A stretch of 45,087 nt of DNA from Acetobacteraceae bacterium (lineage in GTDB: Bacteria; Pseudomonadota; Alphaproteobacteria; Acetobacterales; Acetobacteraceae). The stretch is taken from contig JANYCX010000005.1 in NCBI GenBank assembly GCA_025360065.1, forward strand, positions 1-45,087, written 5' to 3'. The stretch's first letter is position 1. The number at the start of each line of letters is the position of its first letter. The position numbers were made by a program, and so were the translations under genes. This document shows positions 24,960 through 34,467 of the stretch, piece by piece. The notes beneath the pieces were generated by a model. The model was given only the letters and a program-made list of their open reading frames with translations, had not been told where the DNA came from and ran no database searches.

Positions 24960-25906
24960 CCTGCGCGCACCTTTGGGTCAAAGTAACCGTACGACAGGTC
25001 CACCAGCAGATTGACGATCAGCACAATGACCGCCGTGGTCAGCGCGACGCCCAACAGCACGGGCAGGTCGCGCAGAAAAACTGCGCGCACCGCGAGCGAG
25101 CCAACGCCGTTCATCGCGAAGACCTGCTCGACAATCACCGTGCCGCCCAGCAGGCGGCGAATTTGCAAACCCAGAACGGTGACAACCGGGATGGCCGCGT
25201 TTTTCAGCCCGTGCTTGATGATGATCGAATAGCCCGACAGGCCCTTGGCACGCGCCGTCTGGATATAGTCGCGCGACAGCACATCGATCATCGCGCCACG
25301 CACCTGGCGCGCCAGTTCCGCCGCGACCCCGAGGCCCAATGTAATCGAGGGCAGAATGAGCCGCCTTGCCCATTCCACCGGATCATCCTCGAACGGGATA
25401 TAGCCGGTTGCCGGCAGCCAGCCGAGTTCCAGCGCGACCAGCAGCACGAGCAGCAGGCCAATGAAGAATTCCGGTGCGGCAATTCCGAGCGATGTGCCGA
25501 AGATGGTCATTCTGTCGAGCCAGGACCCGCGCTGGGTCGCGGCGAACACCCCGAGCGGCACGGCGATCAGCAACCCGATCAGCGTGGCGCCGGCGGTCAG
25601 CGACAAGGTAATCGGCATCCGATTGAAGATCAGCTCGGTCACCGGCTTACCGCTGGTGAACGAGGTGCCGAGATCGCCCTGCAGCACCGCGACCAGCCAG
25701 CGCCAGAACTGCACCAGGAACGGCTGATCCAGGCCAAGCCGGTGGCGTGCGGCTTCGATCGCTTCCTGGGAGGCGTTTTCCCCCGCAACAACTGCTGCCG
25801 GGTCACCCGGGGTGATGTGGATCAGCAGGAAGGTGATAAGCCCAACCATCACCAGCATCGGGATGGTCGAAATCAGGCGACGATAGAAATATCGGAATGT
25901 GTTCAC
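24956..25906 (-). CDS. ABC importer permease, DppB type (system 2)
   Basis: A 316-residue permease with the OppB/DppB N terminus (FRYFYRRLISTIPMLVMVGLITFLLIHITPGDPA), the EAA-loop DYIQTARAKGLSGYSIIIKHGLKNA, and LGGTVIVEQVFAMNGVGSLAVRA typical of the family. It follows the second system 2 binding protein by 40 nt and overlaps permease C by 4 nt. Confidence 0.93.
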   Translation of the reverse strand: MNTFRYFYRRLISTIPMLVMVGLITFLLIHITPGDPAAVVAGENASQEAIEAARHRLGLDQPFLVQFWRWLVAVLQGDLGTSFTSGKPVTELIFNRMPITLSLTAGATLIGLLIAVPLGVFAATQRGSWLDRMTIFGTSLGIAAPEFFIGLLLVLLVALELGWLPATGYIPFEDDPVEWARRLILPSITLGLGVAAELARQVRGAMIDVLSRDYIQTARAKGLSGYSIIIKHGLKNAAIPVVTVLGLQIRRLLGGTVIVEQVFAMNGVGSLAVRAVFLRDLPVLLGVALTTAVIVLIVNLLVDLSYGYFDPKVRAG

Positions 25907-25946
25907 AAAAATGCCCGCTTGTCAGACGGGATTGTCGCCGCGTTGT

Positions 25947-27491
25947 TTACTTGCACTTTGCGGCGATTTTCACGTCGTTGAAGCGGTCATCGCCCATCGA
26001 CAGGAACGGCGTCAAATCCAAAATGCAGCCGGGTTTGTAGGCATAGACGTTCGACCGCGTCATCAACGGCACGTTGGAGGCATATTCCACCGCGACCCGT
26101 CCGATCTGGCGCGCGATGCGCAGTCGTTCCGGGTCTTCCGGCAGCAGGCGCTTGGCTTTGTCGATCAACGTATCGATTTCCGGCGTCGCCACGCCTACAG
26201 GATTATAAGTGCCGCCGCTGGAAATCAGCTCCTGGAAGGTCTGTATTGGGTCCGCCCGGCCGCCCCAGCGCGCCATCAGATAATCGCCGCGATACGGCGC
26301 CCGGCGAAACAGGTTGAACTGCGAGGCATCTACCACGTCAAATTTCACCCGAATGCCGGATTCCGCCAACATGGCCTGCAATGCCTCGCCCAATTGTTTG
26401 TATTCAGTGGTGTTCAGCAGCAACTGGGTAACATCGATGCCGTTCTTGTGTCCGGCCTCGGCCAGCAAAGCTTTGGCTTTCTTGGGGTCGAACGGATAGC
26501 GCTTTTCCAAAGCCGGATCAAACACCGGAGAGCTTTGCGCGAATAATTGCACCGTCGCCTTGCCGCTACCGAAGCTGAGCGCCTCGGCCAGGGTCTCCCG
26601 GTCAATCGCGTGCATGAAGGCCTGCCGGACTTTCAAATCATTGAGCGGCGCGCGACCAAGGTTGATGTAGATGTCCCATACGCCGTTCTTCTCGTTGATC
26701 TGCACCTGCATCCCGGCACTTTTGGCCTCCGGGATTTGTCGCGGATCAATCAGCACAACATTGGCTTGGCCCGACCGCAGCGCATTCAGACGTGCGCGCC
26801 CATCCGGCACATAGTGATGCTCGAACCCAGCTGGCCGGCCAGCGGTCCCGCCCCAGTATTGCTCGTTCCGGGTCATCACGGTTTTAACGTTGGATTCAAA
26901 GGATTTGAGCCGATACGGGCCGGAGCCAACTGCCTTGAAATTGACCCCGAACGCATCCGCCCCGATCGAGCCGGAAACGGCGATCATGCCGCCAATCCCA
27001 CCGAGAAAATAGGGGATTTGCCCGTTGGCGGATTTCAGCAAAAGCTTGAACTCCAGTTCACCCAACACCTCAATGCTGGAAATCGGCCGGATCGATTCGG
27101 CCATCGTGCCACTGACCTTGCTGCCGAGCGCAATGTTGCGCTCGATATTCTGTTTGACCAGTTCAGCGGTCAGCTTCGAGCCATCATGCATGATCACGTT
27201 GGGCCGCAACATGAAGGTGAACGACATCAAATCCGGGCTGGCTTTCCATGACAGCGCCAATCCGGGCGTCGTATTACCCGCATCATCCAATCGCACCAGC
27301 GTGTCGAAGATCGCCAGCAGCACTTCCTGGGAGAAACTGCTGCCGCTCTGCGGTTCCGCCGGGTCGAGGGTTTCGTTGCCGACGGCATCATAATAAATCA
27401 GTGTCGCCGTCGTATTGACATCGGCGGCCGCAGCCGGGCTGGCGAGGGCACAGGCCAGCAAAGCTGCCTTAAGCGATCTTGCGAGGGTCAT
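25947..27491 (-). CDS. periplasmic substrate-binding protein, SBP_bac_5 family (SBP-E)
   Basis: A 514-residue exported binding protein (signal peptide LKAALLACALASPAAAA). The family 5 fold is shown by LSWKASPDLMSFTFMLRPNVIMHDGS, GSGPYRLKSFE and LKVRQAFMHAIDRETLAEAL. ATG 27491 shares its A with the TAA of SBP-D (TAATG) and has AGGA 8 nt upstream; ATG 27500 is possible. The C terminus GDDRFNDVKIAAKCK and the preceding PGC place the only two mature cysteines near the end. The closest relative in the window is SBP-D, so the pair arose by tandem duplication. Confidence 0.9.
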   Translation of the reverse strand: MTLARSLKAALLACALASPAAAADVNTTATLIYYDAVGNETLDPAEPQSGSSFSQEVLLAIFDTLVRLDDAGNTTPGLALSWKASPDLMSFTFMLRPNVIMHDGSKLTAELVKQNIERNIALGSKVSGTMAESIRPISSIEVLGELEFKLLLKSANGQIPYFLGGIGGMIAVSGSIGADAFGVNFKAVGSGPYRLKSFESNVKTVMTRNEQYWGGTAGRPAGFEHHYVPDGRARLNALRSGQANVVLIDPRQIPEAKSAGMQVQINEKNGVWDIYINLGRAPLNDLKVRQAFMHAIDRETLAEALSFGSGKATVQLFAQSSPVFDPALEKRYPFDPKKAKALLAEAGHKNGIDVTQLLLNTTEYKQLGEALQAMLAESGIRVKFDVVDASQFNLFRRAPYRGDYLMARWGGRADPIQTFQELISSGGTYNPVGVATPEIDTLIDKAKRLLPEDPERLRIARQIGRVAVEYASNVPLMTRSNVYAYKPGCILDLTPFLSMGDDRFNDVKIAAKCK

Positions 27492-29041
27492 TATTTGCAT
27501 CCTGCGGCAATTTTAACGTCATTGAACCGGTCATCACCGGACGGGAGATAGGCTTCCAGATTAACGATGCAGCCCGCCTTCGCCGCATACACATTGGCGC
27601 GACTGATGACCGGCATGGTCCCGACCATGTCGGACACTTCGCGTGCCAGATCGTGCATCACCGCCAGGCGCCGGGGATCGGTCGCCGCCATGCCACGGGC
27701 CTGGTTCAGCAAATCATCGGTCCTCGGGCTTGCCGATCCCCCAGGGGTGTAGCTGCCGCCAGTGCCGACGAGCTCGTACACCGATTGCACCGGATCGCTG
27801 CGCCCGCCATAGCGCGCCAGCAATATGTCGCCGCGCGGTGGTTGTTTGAAAAACAGCGGGAACTGGGACACATCGACCACGTCAAATTTAAGCCGGATCC
27901 CAACCTCGCCGAGATTGGCCTGCAAGGCCTCGGCCAACAGGCGATATTCAGACGTGTTCAACAACAACAACGATAATTCAAACCCATCCTTGAAGCCGGC
28001 CTCGGCCATCAGCGCGCGGGCCTTCTTCTGATCGAACGGATAGCGGTTTTCGATATCCTTGACGTAAAATGGCGATTTCGAAGACCAGACCTGCTGGGTT
28101 GCCTTCCCGCTGCCATTGGTCAGCGCATCGCCCAGCGCTTCGCGGTCGATCGCGTGCATGATCGCGCGGCGGATGCGAACATCGCCGAGCGGGCCTTTCT
28201 TCAGATTGGGGTAAATGTCCCAAAACGCATTCTTATCGATGACATGAACCGCAAGCCCGGCGCCCTTCGCTTCGGGGATCGCGCGGGGATCGAGGGTTAT
28301 GATATTGGCCTGCCCCGAGCGCAGCGCATTCAGGCGCGCGCGTCCATCTGGCACATAATGATGATCGAAACCGGCAGGACGGCCGGCAGTGCCACCCCAG
28401 TAATCATCGACGCGGACCATGGAAGTGATGACATTGGCCTCGAATTTCTTGACCTTGTAGGGCCCGGTTCCGATCGCGGTGATCGTCCCACCAAAAGCCT
28501 CGCCCTTGGTTCCCGCCGGGCCGAGCATCATGCCGGAGTTGCCGCCGAGCCAGTATTCGATTTGCCCGTTGGCAGATTTGAGCTTCAGTTTCACCGTATC
28601 GTCGCCGATATACTCGACCGACTGGATCAGGTTGAAGGTTTCCACCACCGACCCGGACGCACGCCGGCCAAGGGCTGCCATGCGGTCGAAATTATGCTTC
28701 ACCGCCTGGGCGTCGAACGGGGTGCCATCATGGAATTTCACCCCCTTGCGCAACGTCAGCGTCAACTCCGTAAGGTCGGCGTTCCGCGTCCAGGACTCCG
28801 CCAGCCCCGGACCTGGCACGCCGGCCTGGTCCATGCGGATCAGCGTATCGTAGAGCGCCAGCAGCGTTTCATGCGAAAAGCTGCTGTTATTCTGCGGTTC
28901 GGCAGGGTCGAGCGTCTCATTTCCCGCGCTATCGAAATAAACCAGCGTTGCCGCAATGTTGTAATCGACGGCAAACGCGGGTGTCGCGCCTGCCAGACAC
29001 ACCGAGAGTAGCCAGGACCTGATCGAAGTTTTCACGTGCAC
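27491..29041 (-). CDS. periplasmic substrate-binding protein, SBP_bac_5 family (SBP-D)
   Basis: A 516-residue exported binding protein (signal IRSWLLSVCLAGATPAFA). It shares long blocks with SBP-E: GNETLDPAEP, KSANGQI, GGTAGRPAGF, HHYVPDGRARLNALRSGQAN and GDDRFNDVKIAA. GTG 29041 follows GGGGAG; GTG 29035 would shorten it by two residues. The two mature cysteines (GCIVNL and the terminal GCK) match those in SBP-E. It heads the system 2 block, 76 nt after the system 1 DppF-type gene. The ligand is unknown; the family takes up peptides but also opines, glycosides and nickel. Confidence 0.9.
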   Translation of the reverse strand: MHVKTSIRSWLLSVCLAGATPAFAVDYNIAATLVYFDSAGNETLDPAEPQNNSSFSHETLLALYDTLIRMDQAGVPGPGLAESWTRNADLTELTLTLRKGVKFHDGTPFDAQAVKHNFDRMAALGRRASGSVVETFNLIQSVEYIGDDTVKLKLKSANGQIEYWLGGNSGMMLGPAGTKGEAFGGTITAIGTGPYKVKKFEANVITSMVRVDDYWGGTAGRPAGFDHHYVPDGRARLNALRSGQANIITLDPRAIPEAKGAGLAVHVIDKNAFWDIYPNLKKGPLGDVRIRRAIMHAIDREALGDALTNGSGKATQQVWSSKSPFYVKDIENRYPFDQKKARALMAEAGFKDGFELSLLLLNTSEYRLLAEALQANLGEVGIRLKFDVVDVSQFPLFFKQPPRGDILLARYGGRSDPVQSVYELVGTGGSYTPGGSASPRTDDLLNQARGMAATDPRRLAVMHDLAREVSDMVGTMPVISRANVYAAKAGCIVNLEAYLPSGDDRFNDVKIAAGCK

Positions 29042-29116
29042 CCCGGTTTAACTCCCCAAGCAAATTACGGTAGCAGACCGCGCGGTTCCCCGGAAGCTTG
29101 ATCCCTCACTGATCTG

Positions 29117-30220
29117 TCACACCGCCGCGCCGCGCTGGCGCTTGGCCGCCTCGAACAGGGCCAGCCGCTCGGGGAACTTGCCGCCACCATCGCCGGGTCC
29201 GCCGGCCAGGTTTTCGGGCACCGGCAGGGTTTCAAAGAAATGGCAGGCCACCTGATGCTTGGGTCCGACCGGGCGCAACACGGGCACGTCCTGGCTGCAG
29301 CGCGCCTGGGCGAAGCTGCACCGGGTGTGGAACCGGCAACCGGTGGGCGGCGATAACGGACTAGGCACATCGCCGGGCAGCAAAATGCGGTGGCGGGCGA
29401 TGGTCGGGTCGGGCTTGGGGATCGCCGAGAGCAGCGCCTGGGTATAGGGATGCCGGGGCGTGGCGAACAAGGTGCGCTTATCAGCGATTTCGACCAGCTT
29501 GCCGAGATACATCACCGCCACCCGGTCACTAATATGTTTCACCACTGCCAGATCATGGGCGATGAACAAATAGGACAGGCCAAAGCGCTGTTGCAAGTTT
29601 TGCAGCAGGTTCACCACCTGCGCCTGGATCGACACATCCAACGCCGACACCGGCTCGTCACACACAATCAGCTCGGGGTTGACCGCCAATGCGCGCGCCA
29701 CCACCAGGCGCTGGCGCTGCCCGCCGGAAAACTGATGCGGATAGCGGCTGGCATGTTCAGGCAGCAGCCCCACCACGTCGAGCAATTCGCGGACCCTTGC
29801 ATTGCGCGACTGTTCGTTGTCGACGATGCCGTGCAAATCGAGCGGCTCGGCCAGCATTTCCCCCACCGTCATGCGTGGGTTGAGGGACGCATAGGGGTCT
29901 TGGAAAATGATCTGCAAATGCTTGCGCATCGCCCGCATCGCGGTCTTGTCGAGGTCAGCGATTTCCTTGCCCTGAAACCGCACAGATCCGGAGGTCGGTT
30001 CAAGCAGTTTCAGGATCAGCCGCCCGGTGGTGGATTTGCCACACCCGGACTCGCCCACCAGCGCCAGGGTTTCGCCGCGCGCGATATCGAAGCTGACATC
30101 ATCGACCGCCTGTACATGCCCGACAATGCGCGACAGGATCACCCCACGGCGCACCGGGAAGTGCTTGACCAGTTGTTTGACCTGCAGGATCGGCTCGGGC
30201 GCCGGCGCGATGTCGTTCAT
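29117..30220 (-). CDS. ABC importer ATPase, DppF/OppF type (system 1)
   Basis: A 367-residue ATPase: Walker [31 protein letters not shown], signature [14 protein letters not shown], Walker B LIVCDEP, IAHD switch and a C-terminal cysteine set ([15 protein letters not shown]...ACHF). ATG 30220 is chosen because it overlaps the stop of the DppD-type gene by ATGA; the open frame upstream lies wholly within that gene. The tail after the cysteine domain (about 40 residues, proline- and glycine-rich then basic) is longer than in system 2. Confidence 0.93.
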   Translation of the reverse strand: MNDIAPAPEPILQVKQLVKHFPVRRGVILSRIVGHVQAVDDVSFDIARGETLALVGESGCGKSTTGRLILKLLEPTSGSVRFQGKEIADLDKTAMRAMRKHLQIIFQDPYASLNPRMTVGEMLAEPLDLHGIVDNEQSRNARVRELLDVVGLLPEHASRYPHQFSGGQRQRLVVARALAVNPELIVCDEPVSALDVSIQAQVVNLLQNLQQRFGLSYLFIAHDLAVVKHISDRVAVMYLGKLVEIADKRTLFATPRHPYTQALLSAIPKPDPTIARHRILLPGDVPSPLSPPTGCRFHTRCSFAQARCSQDVPVLRPVGPKHQVACHFFETLPVPENLAGGPGDGGGKFPERLALFEAAKRQRGAAV

Positions 30221-31212
30221 GCCGCGATCCCCGCGAAGTGTTCGACCGGCGCTTTCCAGCACGCAACCTGATGGCCGGCGCCGAGCGTGCGCAACGGCGG
30301 TTGCTGTTCCCGGCATTGCGCATCGGCAAACGGGCAGCGGGGTGAAAACCGACAGCCCTTGGGCTGGTTGGCCGGGCTGGGAACCGAGCCTTCGATGGTT
30401 GCCAGCCGGTCGCGATATTCCCCCAGCCGCGGGATCGAGCCGAGCAGGCCGATGGTATAAGGATGCTGCGGATCGGCAAAGATCGCCGCCACCGGGGCGG
30501 ATTCCACGATCTTGCCAGCATACATCACCAGCACGTCATCGGCGATTTCGGCGATCACCCCAAGGTCATGGGTGATGAGCAGGATGGCCATGCCGAGCCG
30601 GGCCTGGAGTTCATGCAGCAGGTCAAGAATTTGCGCCTGGATGGTGACATCCAAGGCCGTCGTCGGCTCATCGGCAATCAGCAGCGCGGGGTTGCACGAC
30701 AATGCCATCGCGATCATCACGCGCTGGCGCATCCCGCCCGACAGGCGATGCGGGTATTCGTCCACCCGGGACGCCGGCGATGGAATGCGCACCAAATCCA
30801 GCACCTCAATCGCCCGTGCCCGCGCGGCGGCGTGCGACAGATCGGTATGGGCGCGGATGGCCTCGATGATCTGGTGGCCAATGGTACGCACCGGGTTAAG
30901 CGAGGTCATCGGTTCCTGGAAAATCATCGACATCTGCCCGCCGCGCAGCTTGCGGCGTTCATCGGCCGACATGGCGAGAATGTCGCGGCCCTGGAACTTC
31001 AGCGATGTCGCCGCGATCTTGCCGGGCGGGCTTGGCACCAGCCCCATGATCGATAGCGATGTCACCGACTTGCCGCAGCCGGACTCGCCCACCAACCCCA
31101 CCGTGCGGCCCTTGGGCACGTCGAAGCTGATACCATCAACTGCGCGAAACAATCCGCGATCAGTGTCGAAATAGGTCCGCAGGTCGCGGACTTCGAGCAG
31201 CGCATCGGTCAT
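30217..31212 (-). CDS. ABC importer ATPase, DppD/OppD type (system 1)
   Basis: A 331-residue ATPase: Walker [33 protein letters not shown], signature [35 protein letters not shown] and a C-terminal [15 protein letters not shown]...ACWK. It comes 53 nt after SBP-C and overlaps the DppF-type gene. This order (permeases first, binding proteins in the middle, ATPases last) differs from system 2. Confidence 0.93.
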   Translation of the reverse strand: MTDALLEVRDLRTYFDTDRGLFRAVDGISFDVPKGRTVGLVGESGCGKSVTSLSIMGLVPSPPGKIAATSLKFQGRDILAMSADERRKLRGGQMSMIFQEPMTSLNPVRTIGHQIIEAIRAHTDLSHAAARARAIEVLDLVRIPSPASRVDEYPHRLSGGMRQRVMIAMALSCNPALLIADEPTTALDVTIQAQILDLLHELQARLGMAILLITHDLGVIAEIADDVLVMYAGKIVESAPVAAIFADPQHPYTIGLLGSIPRLGEYRDRLATIEGSVPSPANQPKGCRFSPRCPFADAQCREQQPPLRTLGAGHQVACWKAPVEHFAGIAA

Positions 31213-31265
31213 TCAGAGTTCCCGAGATCCGGTGGTGGGATTGAGCGTGGTGTCCGGACGGACAT

Positions 31266-32840
31266 TTATGGCGTGAAGTCGAGGCCCTTGTAGAAGCCGA
31301 TCGCATACATTGGATGGCCACGCGCGTTCTTGAGCTTCTTGTTGGTGACGACATATAAATTGATGTTGGCAACCGGCATCCAAAGATGTTCCCGCGTCAC
31401 TTTTTCCTGCACCAGACCGAAGTTCAGCGCCTTGTCACCGGGATTGAGCGCGGCTTTCGCCAGGCCCAGCCACTTGTCAGTTTCAGCGTCCTTCCAGTTC
31501 ATCCGGTTGGGGGATGGGATGTTGGTGCTGTCAAAATAAAGGCTCATCAAATCGCCGGCTGAAAGATAGGGCACCGTGACCGACCAGATTTCGTAGTCTT
31601 GCTCGGCCATCTTCACCGGGGCGATGGTTGAATCCCAGACCTGGATGCGCCAATCAATGCCGACCTTACGCAGAAACCCCTGGATTGCCTCGCCAACCTT
31701 CACCGAATTGCCGCCGCCGGTGACATAAACCTTGGGGGCGAGCTTCACCCCATCCTTTTCCCTTATGCCATCACTGCCAAGTTTCCAGCCGGCCTCATCC
31801 AGCAGCTTGATCGCGCGCCCGACATCTTCCTTGATGATAGTTGCAGTCTTCGGATCGTAGTCGAGCGAGGTGGGCGAGGTGTAGGTGACCGAGGCATCGG
31901 CGTTGCCGAGCAGCACCCCGGTTACGATCTGCGCCCGATTGATGGCGATGTTCATCGCCTCGCGCACCCGCACATCGGATACCATCGGTCGGGTGATCTT
32001 GTAGCCGTAATAGAGCATCTGGAAGTTGGAATCGATTTTCTCGACATTGAGAATGGGTGACGCTTTCGCCTGCGGAATAAAGGCCGACGGGAAGCTCGCC
32101 GTAAAATCGAACTGGCCAGACAGCATGGCGGCAACGCGCGCGGAATCCTCCGGCATGATCTTGATCGACAGGCGCTCGAACTTCACCGGCCCGGGGTTGG
32201 AGAACATTGACGGGCCCCATTTATAAGCCTCGTTGCGACGCATAATGGTTTCGGTGCGTGGCTGCCACGATACCAGGCACCACGGCCCGGTGCCGTCAAT
32301 ACCCTTGGTGCCATAATCCTTGCCCAGCGCTTCGACAGTCTCCTTGTTGACGATGTTGGCGCTGAACATGGTCAATTGCAGCAGCAGATCGGAATAGGGT
32401 TCGTTCAATTCATAGGCGACGGTATAGGGATCGATCGCCCGCAGGCCTTTGATGTCGCCGGCGCGCCAAGCAAACGGGCCTTTGATTTCGGGGCTTTTGA
32501 GGCGGTTGAACGAATAGACGACATCGTCGGCGGTGAATTTTTTGCCCGAACAGAAGGTGACGTCATCGCGCAGCTTGAAGGTGTAGGTGCGCCCATCCGG
32601 GCTGATGTCCCAGGATTTCGCCAGATAGGGCAGGGCCTTCTTGCCATCCCAATCCATCGCCACCAGCGTGCTCTGCGTCATGTTGCCAATGCTGCCGCCT
32701 GGCCCCCAGGTGGTGCGCTGGACGTCAAAATGCGGAGCGTCAATATACTGCATGATCCGCAGCGTCTGCGCCTGGGCGGCGCCCGCAATCCCGGTCGCAA
32801 GCAGCCCGGCCGCCAGCGTGAGAGTCTTTTTATACGCCAT
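31266..32840 (-). CDS. periplasmic substrate-binding protein, SBP_bac_5 family (SBP-C)
   Basis: A 524-residue exported protein (signal MAYKKTLTLAAGLLATGIAG, AQA cleavage). It is closely similar to SBP-B along its whole length, for example YLAKSWDISPDG, GSDGIREKDGVKLAPKVYV, EAIQGFLRKVG and NRMNWKDAETD. The only cysteines of the mature protein are Cys97 (TFCSGKK, where many relatives have HDG) and Cys188 (GTGPWC); both are shared with SBP-A and SBP-B and probably form a disulfide. ATG has AAAGG upstream, and the gene starts 17 nt after SBP-B. Confidence 0.9.
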   Translation of the reverse strand: MAYKKTLTLAAGLLATGIAGAAQAQTLRIMQYIDAPHFDVQRTTWGPGGSIGNMTQSTLVAMDWDGKKALPYLAKSWDISPDGRTYTFKLRDDVTFCSGKKFTADDVVYSFNRLKSPEIKGPFAWRAGDIKGLRAIDPYTVAYELNEPYSDLLLQLTMFSANIVNKETVEALGKDYGTKGIDGTGPWCLVSWQPRTETIMRRNEAYKWGPSMFSNPGPVKFERLSIKIMPEDSARVAAMLSGQFDFTASFPSAFIPQAKASPILNVEKIDSNFQMLYYGYKITRPMVSDVRVREAMNIAINRAQIVTGVLLGNADASVTYTSPTSLDYDPKTATIIKEDVGRAIKLLDEAGWKLGSDGIREKDGVKLAPKVYVTGGGNSVKVGEAIQGFLRKVGIDWRIQVWDSTIAPVKMAEQDYEIWSVTVPYLSAGDLMSLYFDSTNIPSPNRMNWKDAETDKWLGLAKAALNPGDKALNFGLVQEKVTREHLWMPVANINLYVVTNKKLKNARGHPMYAIGFYKGLDFTP

Positions 32841-32857
32841 GGTCGTCGCCTTTCATA

Positions 32858-34435
32858 TCAATAGCTGAGGTCGAGGCCTTTGTAGAAAACATTCTGGTAC
32901 AGCGTGTGGGCCCGCGCGCCCTTGAGTCGCTTGTTGGTGACCATGTACATGTCGACGTTGAGCACCGGGATCCACAAATGTTGCCGCATCACCTTTTCCT
33001 GCACCAGGCCGAAATTGAGCGCGCGATCCGCCGGTGTTACCGCGGTCTTGCCGAGCCGCAGCCATTCATCGGTTTCGGCGTCCTTCCAGTTCATTCGGTT
33101 GGGCGTCGGGATGTTGCGGCTGTCGAAATAGAGGCTCATCAGATCGCCAGCCGTCAGATATGGCACGGTCACCGACCATAATTCATAGTCCTGCTCGGCC
33201 ATTTTGAGCGGCGCGATGGTGGCGTCCCAGGCCTGGATGCGCCAGTCGACACCAACCTTGCGCAGGAAGCCCTGGATGGCCTCGGCGACCTTGGACGAGT
33301 TGGTGTTGGCGCTGACATAGACTTTCGGGGCGAGCTTCACGCCGTCCTTCTCACGGATGCCGTCACTGCCGACTTTCCAACCTGCATCTTCTAACAACTG
33401 CCGTGCGCGGGCGACATCCTCGCGAATGATGGCAGCGGTTTTGGCATTGTAGTCGAGCGCGCTGGGATCGATAAAACTAAAGGCCGGGGTCGCATTGCCC
33501 AGCAGTGTGCCCTTGGCAATTTCGGCGCGGTTGATGGCAATGCTCATCGCCTCGCGCACCCTGGGGTCGGACACCATCGGTCGGGTAATCTTGAAGCCGT
33601 AATACAGCAGTTGGAAGTTCGGCTCGGCCTTGACCACATTCAGGTTGGGCGACGCTTGCGCCTGGGGAATGAAACTTGACGGAAAGCCGCCGGTGAAGTC
33701 AAAGCGCCCGGCCATCATCGCCGCCACCCGGCTCGACTCCTCGGGGATGATCTTGATCGACATCTTCTCGAACTTGACCGGACCGGGGTTCTTGAACATC
33801 GCTGGCCCCCATTTATAGGCATCATGCCGTTTCAGCACGATCTCGGTGCGCGGCTGCCATGACACGAAGCACCATGGGCCGGTGCCATCAAGGTCCTTCA
33901 CCCCATAGTCGCGCCCCAGCGGTTCAACATTGTCACGATTGACGATCACGTTGGTAAACATGGTCAGTTGCAGCAGAAGGTCGGAGAACGGCTCCTTCAA
34001 TTCATAGGCAACTGTGTAGGGGTCGATTGCCCGCACCGAGGCAACTTCGCCGGCACGCCAGGCGAACGGTCCCTTGGTGTCCGGATTGCGCAGGCGGGTG
34101 ATGCTGTAAACGACGTCCTCGGCCGTCATTTTTTTGCCGCTGCAGAACGAAACATCGTCGCGCAGCTTGAAGGTGTAGGTCTTGCCGTCCGGGCTGATGT
34201 CCCAGGATTTCGCCAGATAGGGGATCGGCGTCTTGCCGTCCCAATCCAACGCCACCAGCGTGTCCTGCACCATGTTGATGATGTCGCCGGCTGGCGACCA
34301 AGTGGTGCGATGGGCATCAAAGGTGGGGGCGTCGGCCGCGCGCATCACGTTCAGCGTCTGGGCGTCAACGGTCGGGGCTGCCAACAACATGCCTGCGACA
34401 GTCAGACGTTTCACAATGCTTCCGATGATTTTCAT
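32858..34435 (-). CDS. periplasmic substrate-binding protein, SBP_bac_5 family (SBP-B)
   Basis: A 525-residue exported protein (signal IVKRLTVAGMLLAAPTVDA). It is a near-duplicate of SBP-C with the same two cysteines (Cys98, Cys189). ATG 34435 is chosen over the longer open frame because GGAGG precedes it and a signal peptide starts there. The gap to SBP-A is 32 nt. Lobe features include MAGRFDFTGGFPSSFIPQA and the C-terminal FYKGLDLSY end shared in form with SBP-A and SBP-C. Confidence 0.9.
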   Translation of the reverse strand: MKIIGSIVKRLTVAGMLLAAPTVDAQTLNVMRAADAPTFDAHRTTWSPAGDIINMVQDTLVALDWDGKTPIPYLAKSWDISPDGKTYTFKLRDDVSFCSGKKMTAEDVVYSITRLRNPDTKGPFAWRAGEVASVRAIDPYTVAYELKEPFSDLLLQLTMFTNVIVNRDNVEPLGRDYGVKDLDGTGPWCFVSWQPRTEIVLKRHDAYKWGPAMFKNPGPVKFEKMSIKIIPEESSRVAAMMAGRFDFTGGFPSSFIPQAQASPNLNVVKAEPNFQLLYYGFKITRPMVSDPRVREAMSIAINRAEIAKGTLLGNATPAFSFIDPSALDYNAKTAAIIREDVARARQLLEDAGWKVGSDGIREKDGVKLAPKVYVSANTNSSKVAEAIQGFLRKVGVDWRIQAWDATIAPLKMAEQDYELWSVTVPYLTAGDLMSLYFDSRNIPTPNRMNWKDAETDEWLRLGKTAVTPADRALNFGLVQEKVMRQHLWIPVLNVDMYMVTNKRLKGARAHTLYQNVFYKGLDLSY

Positions 34436-34467
34436 GACGCCCTCCGCTTTGTCTGTTGGATCGGCAA

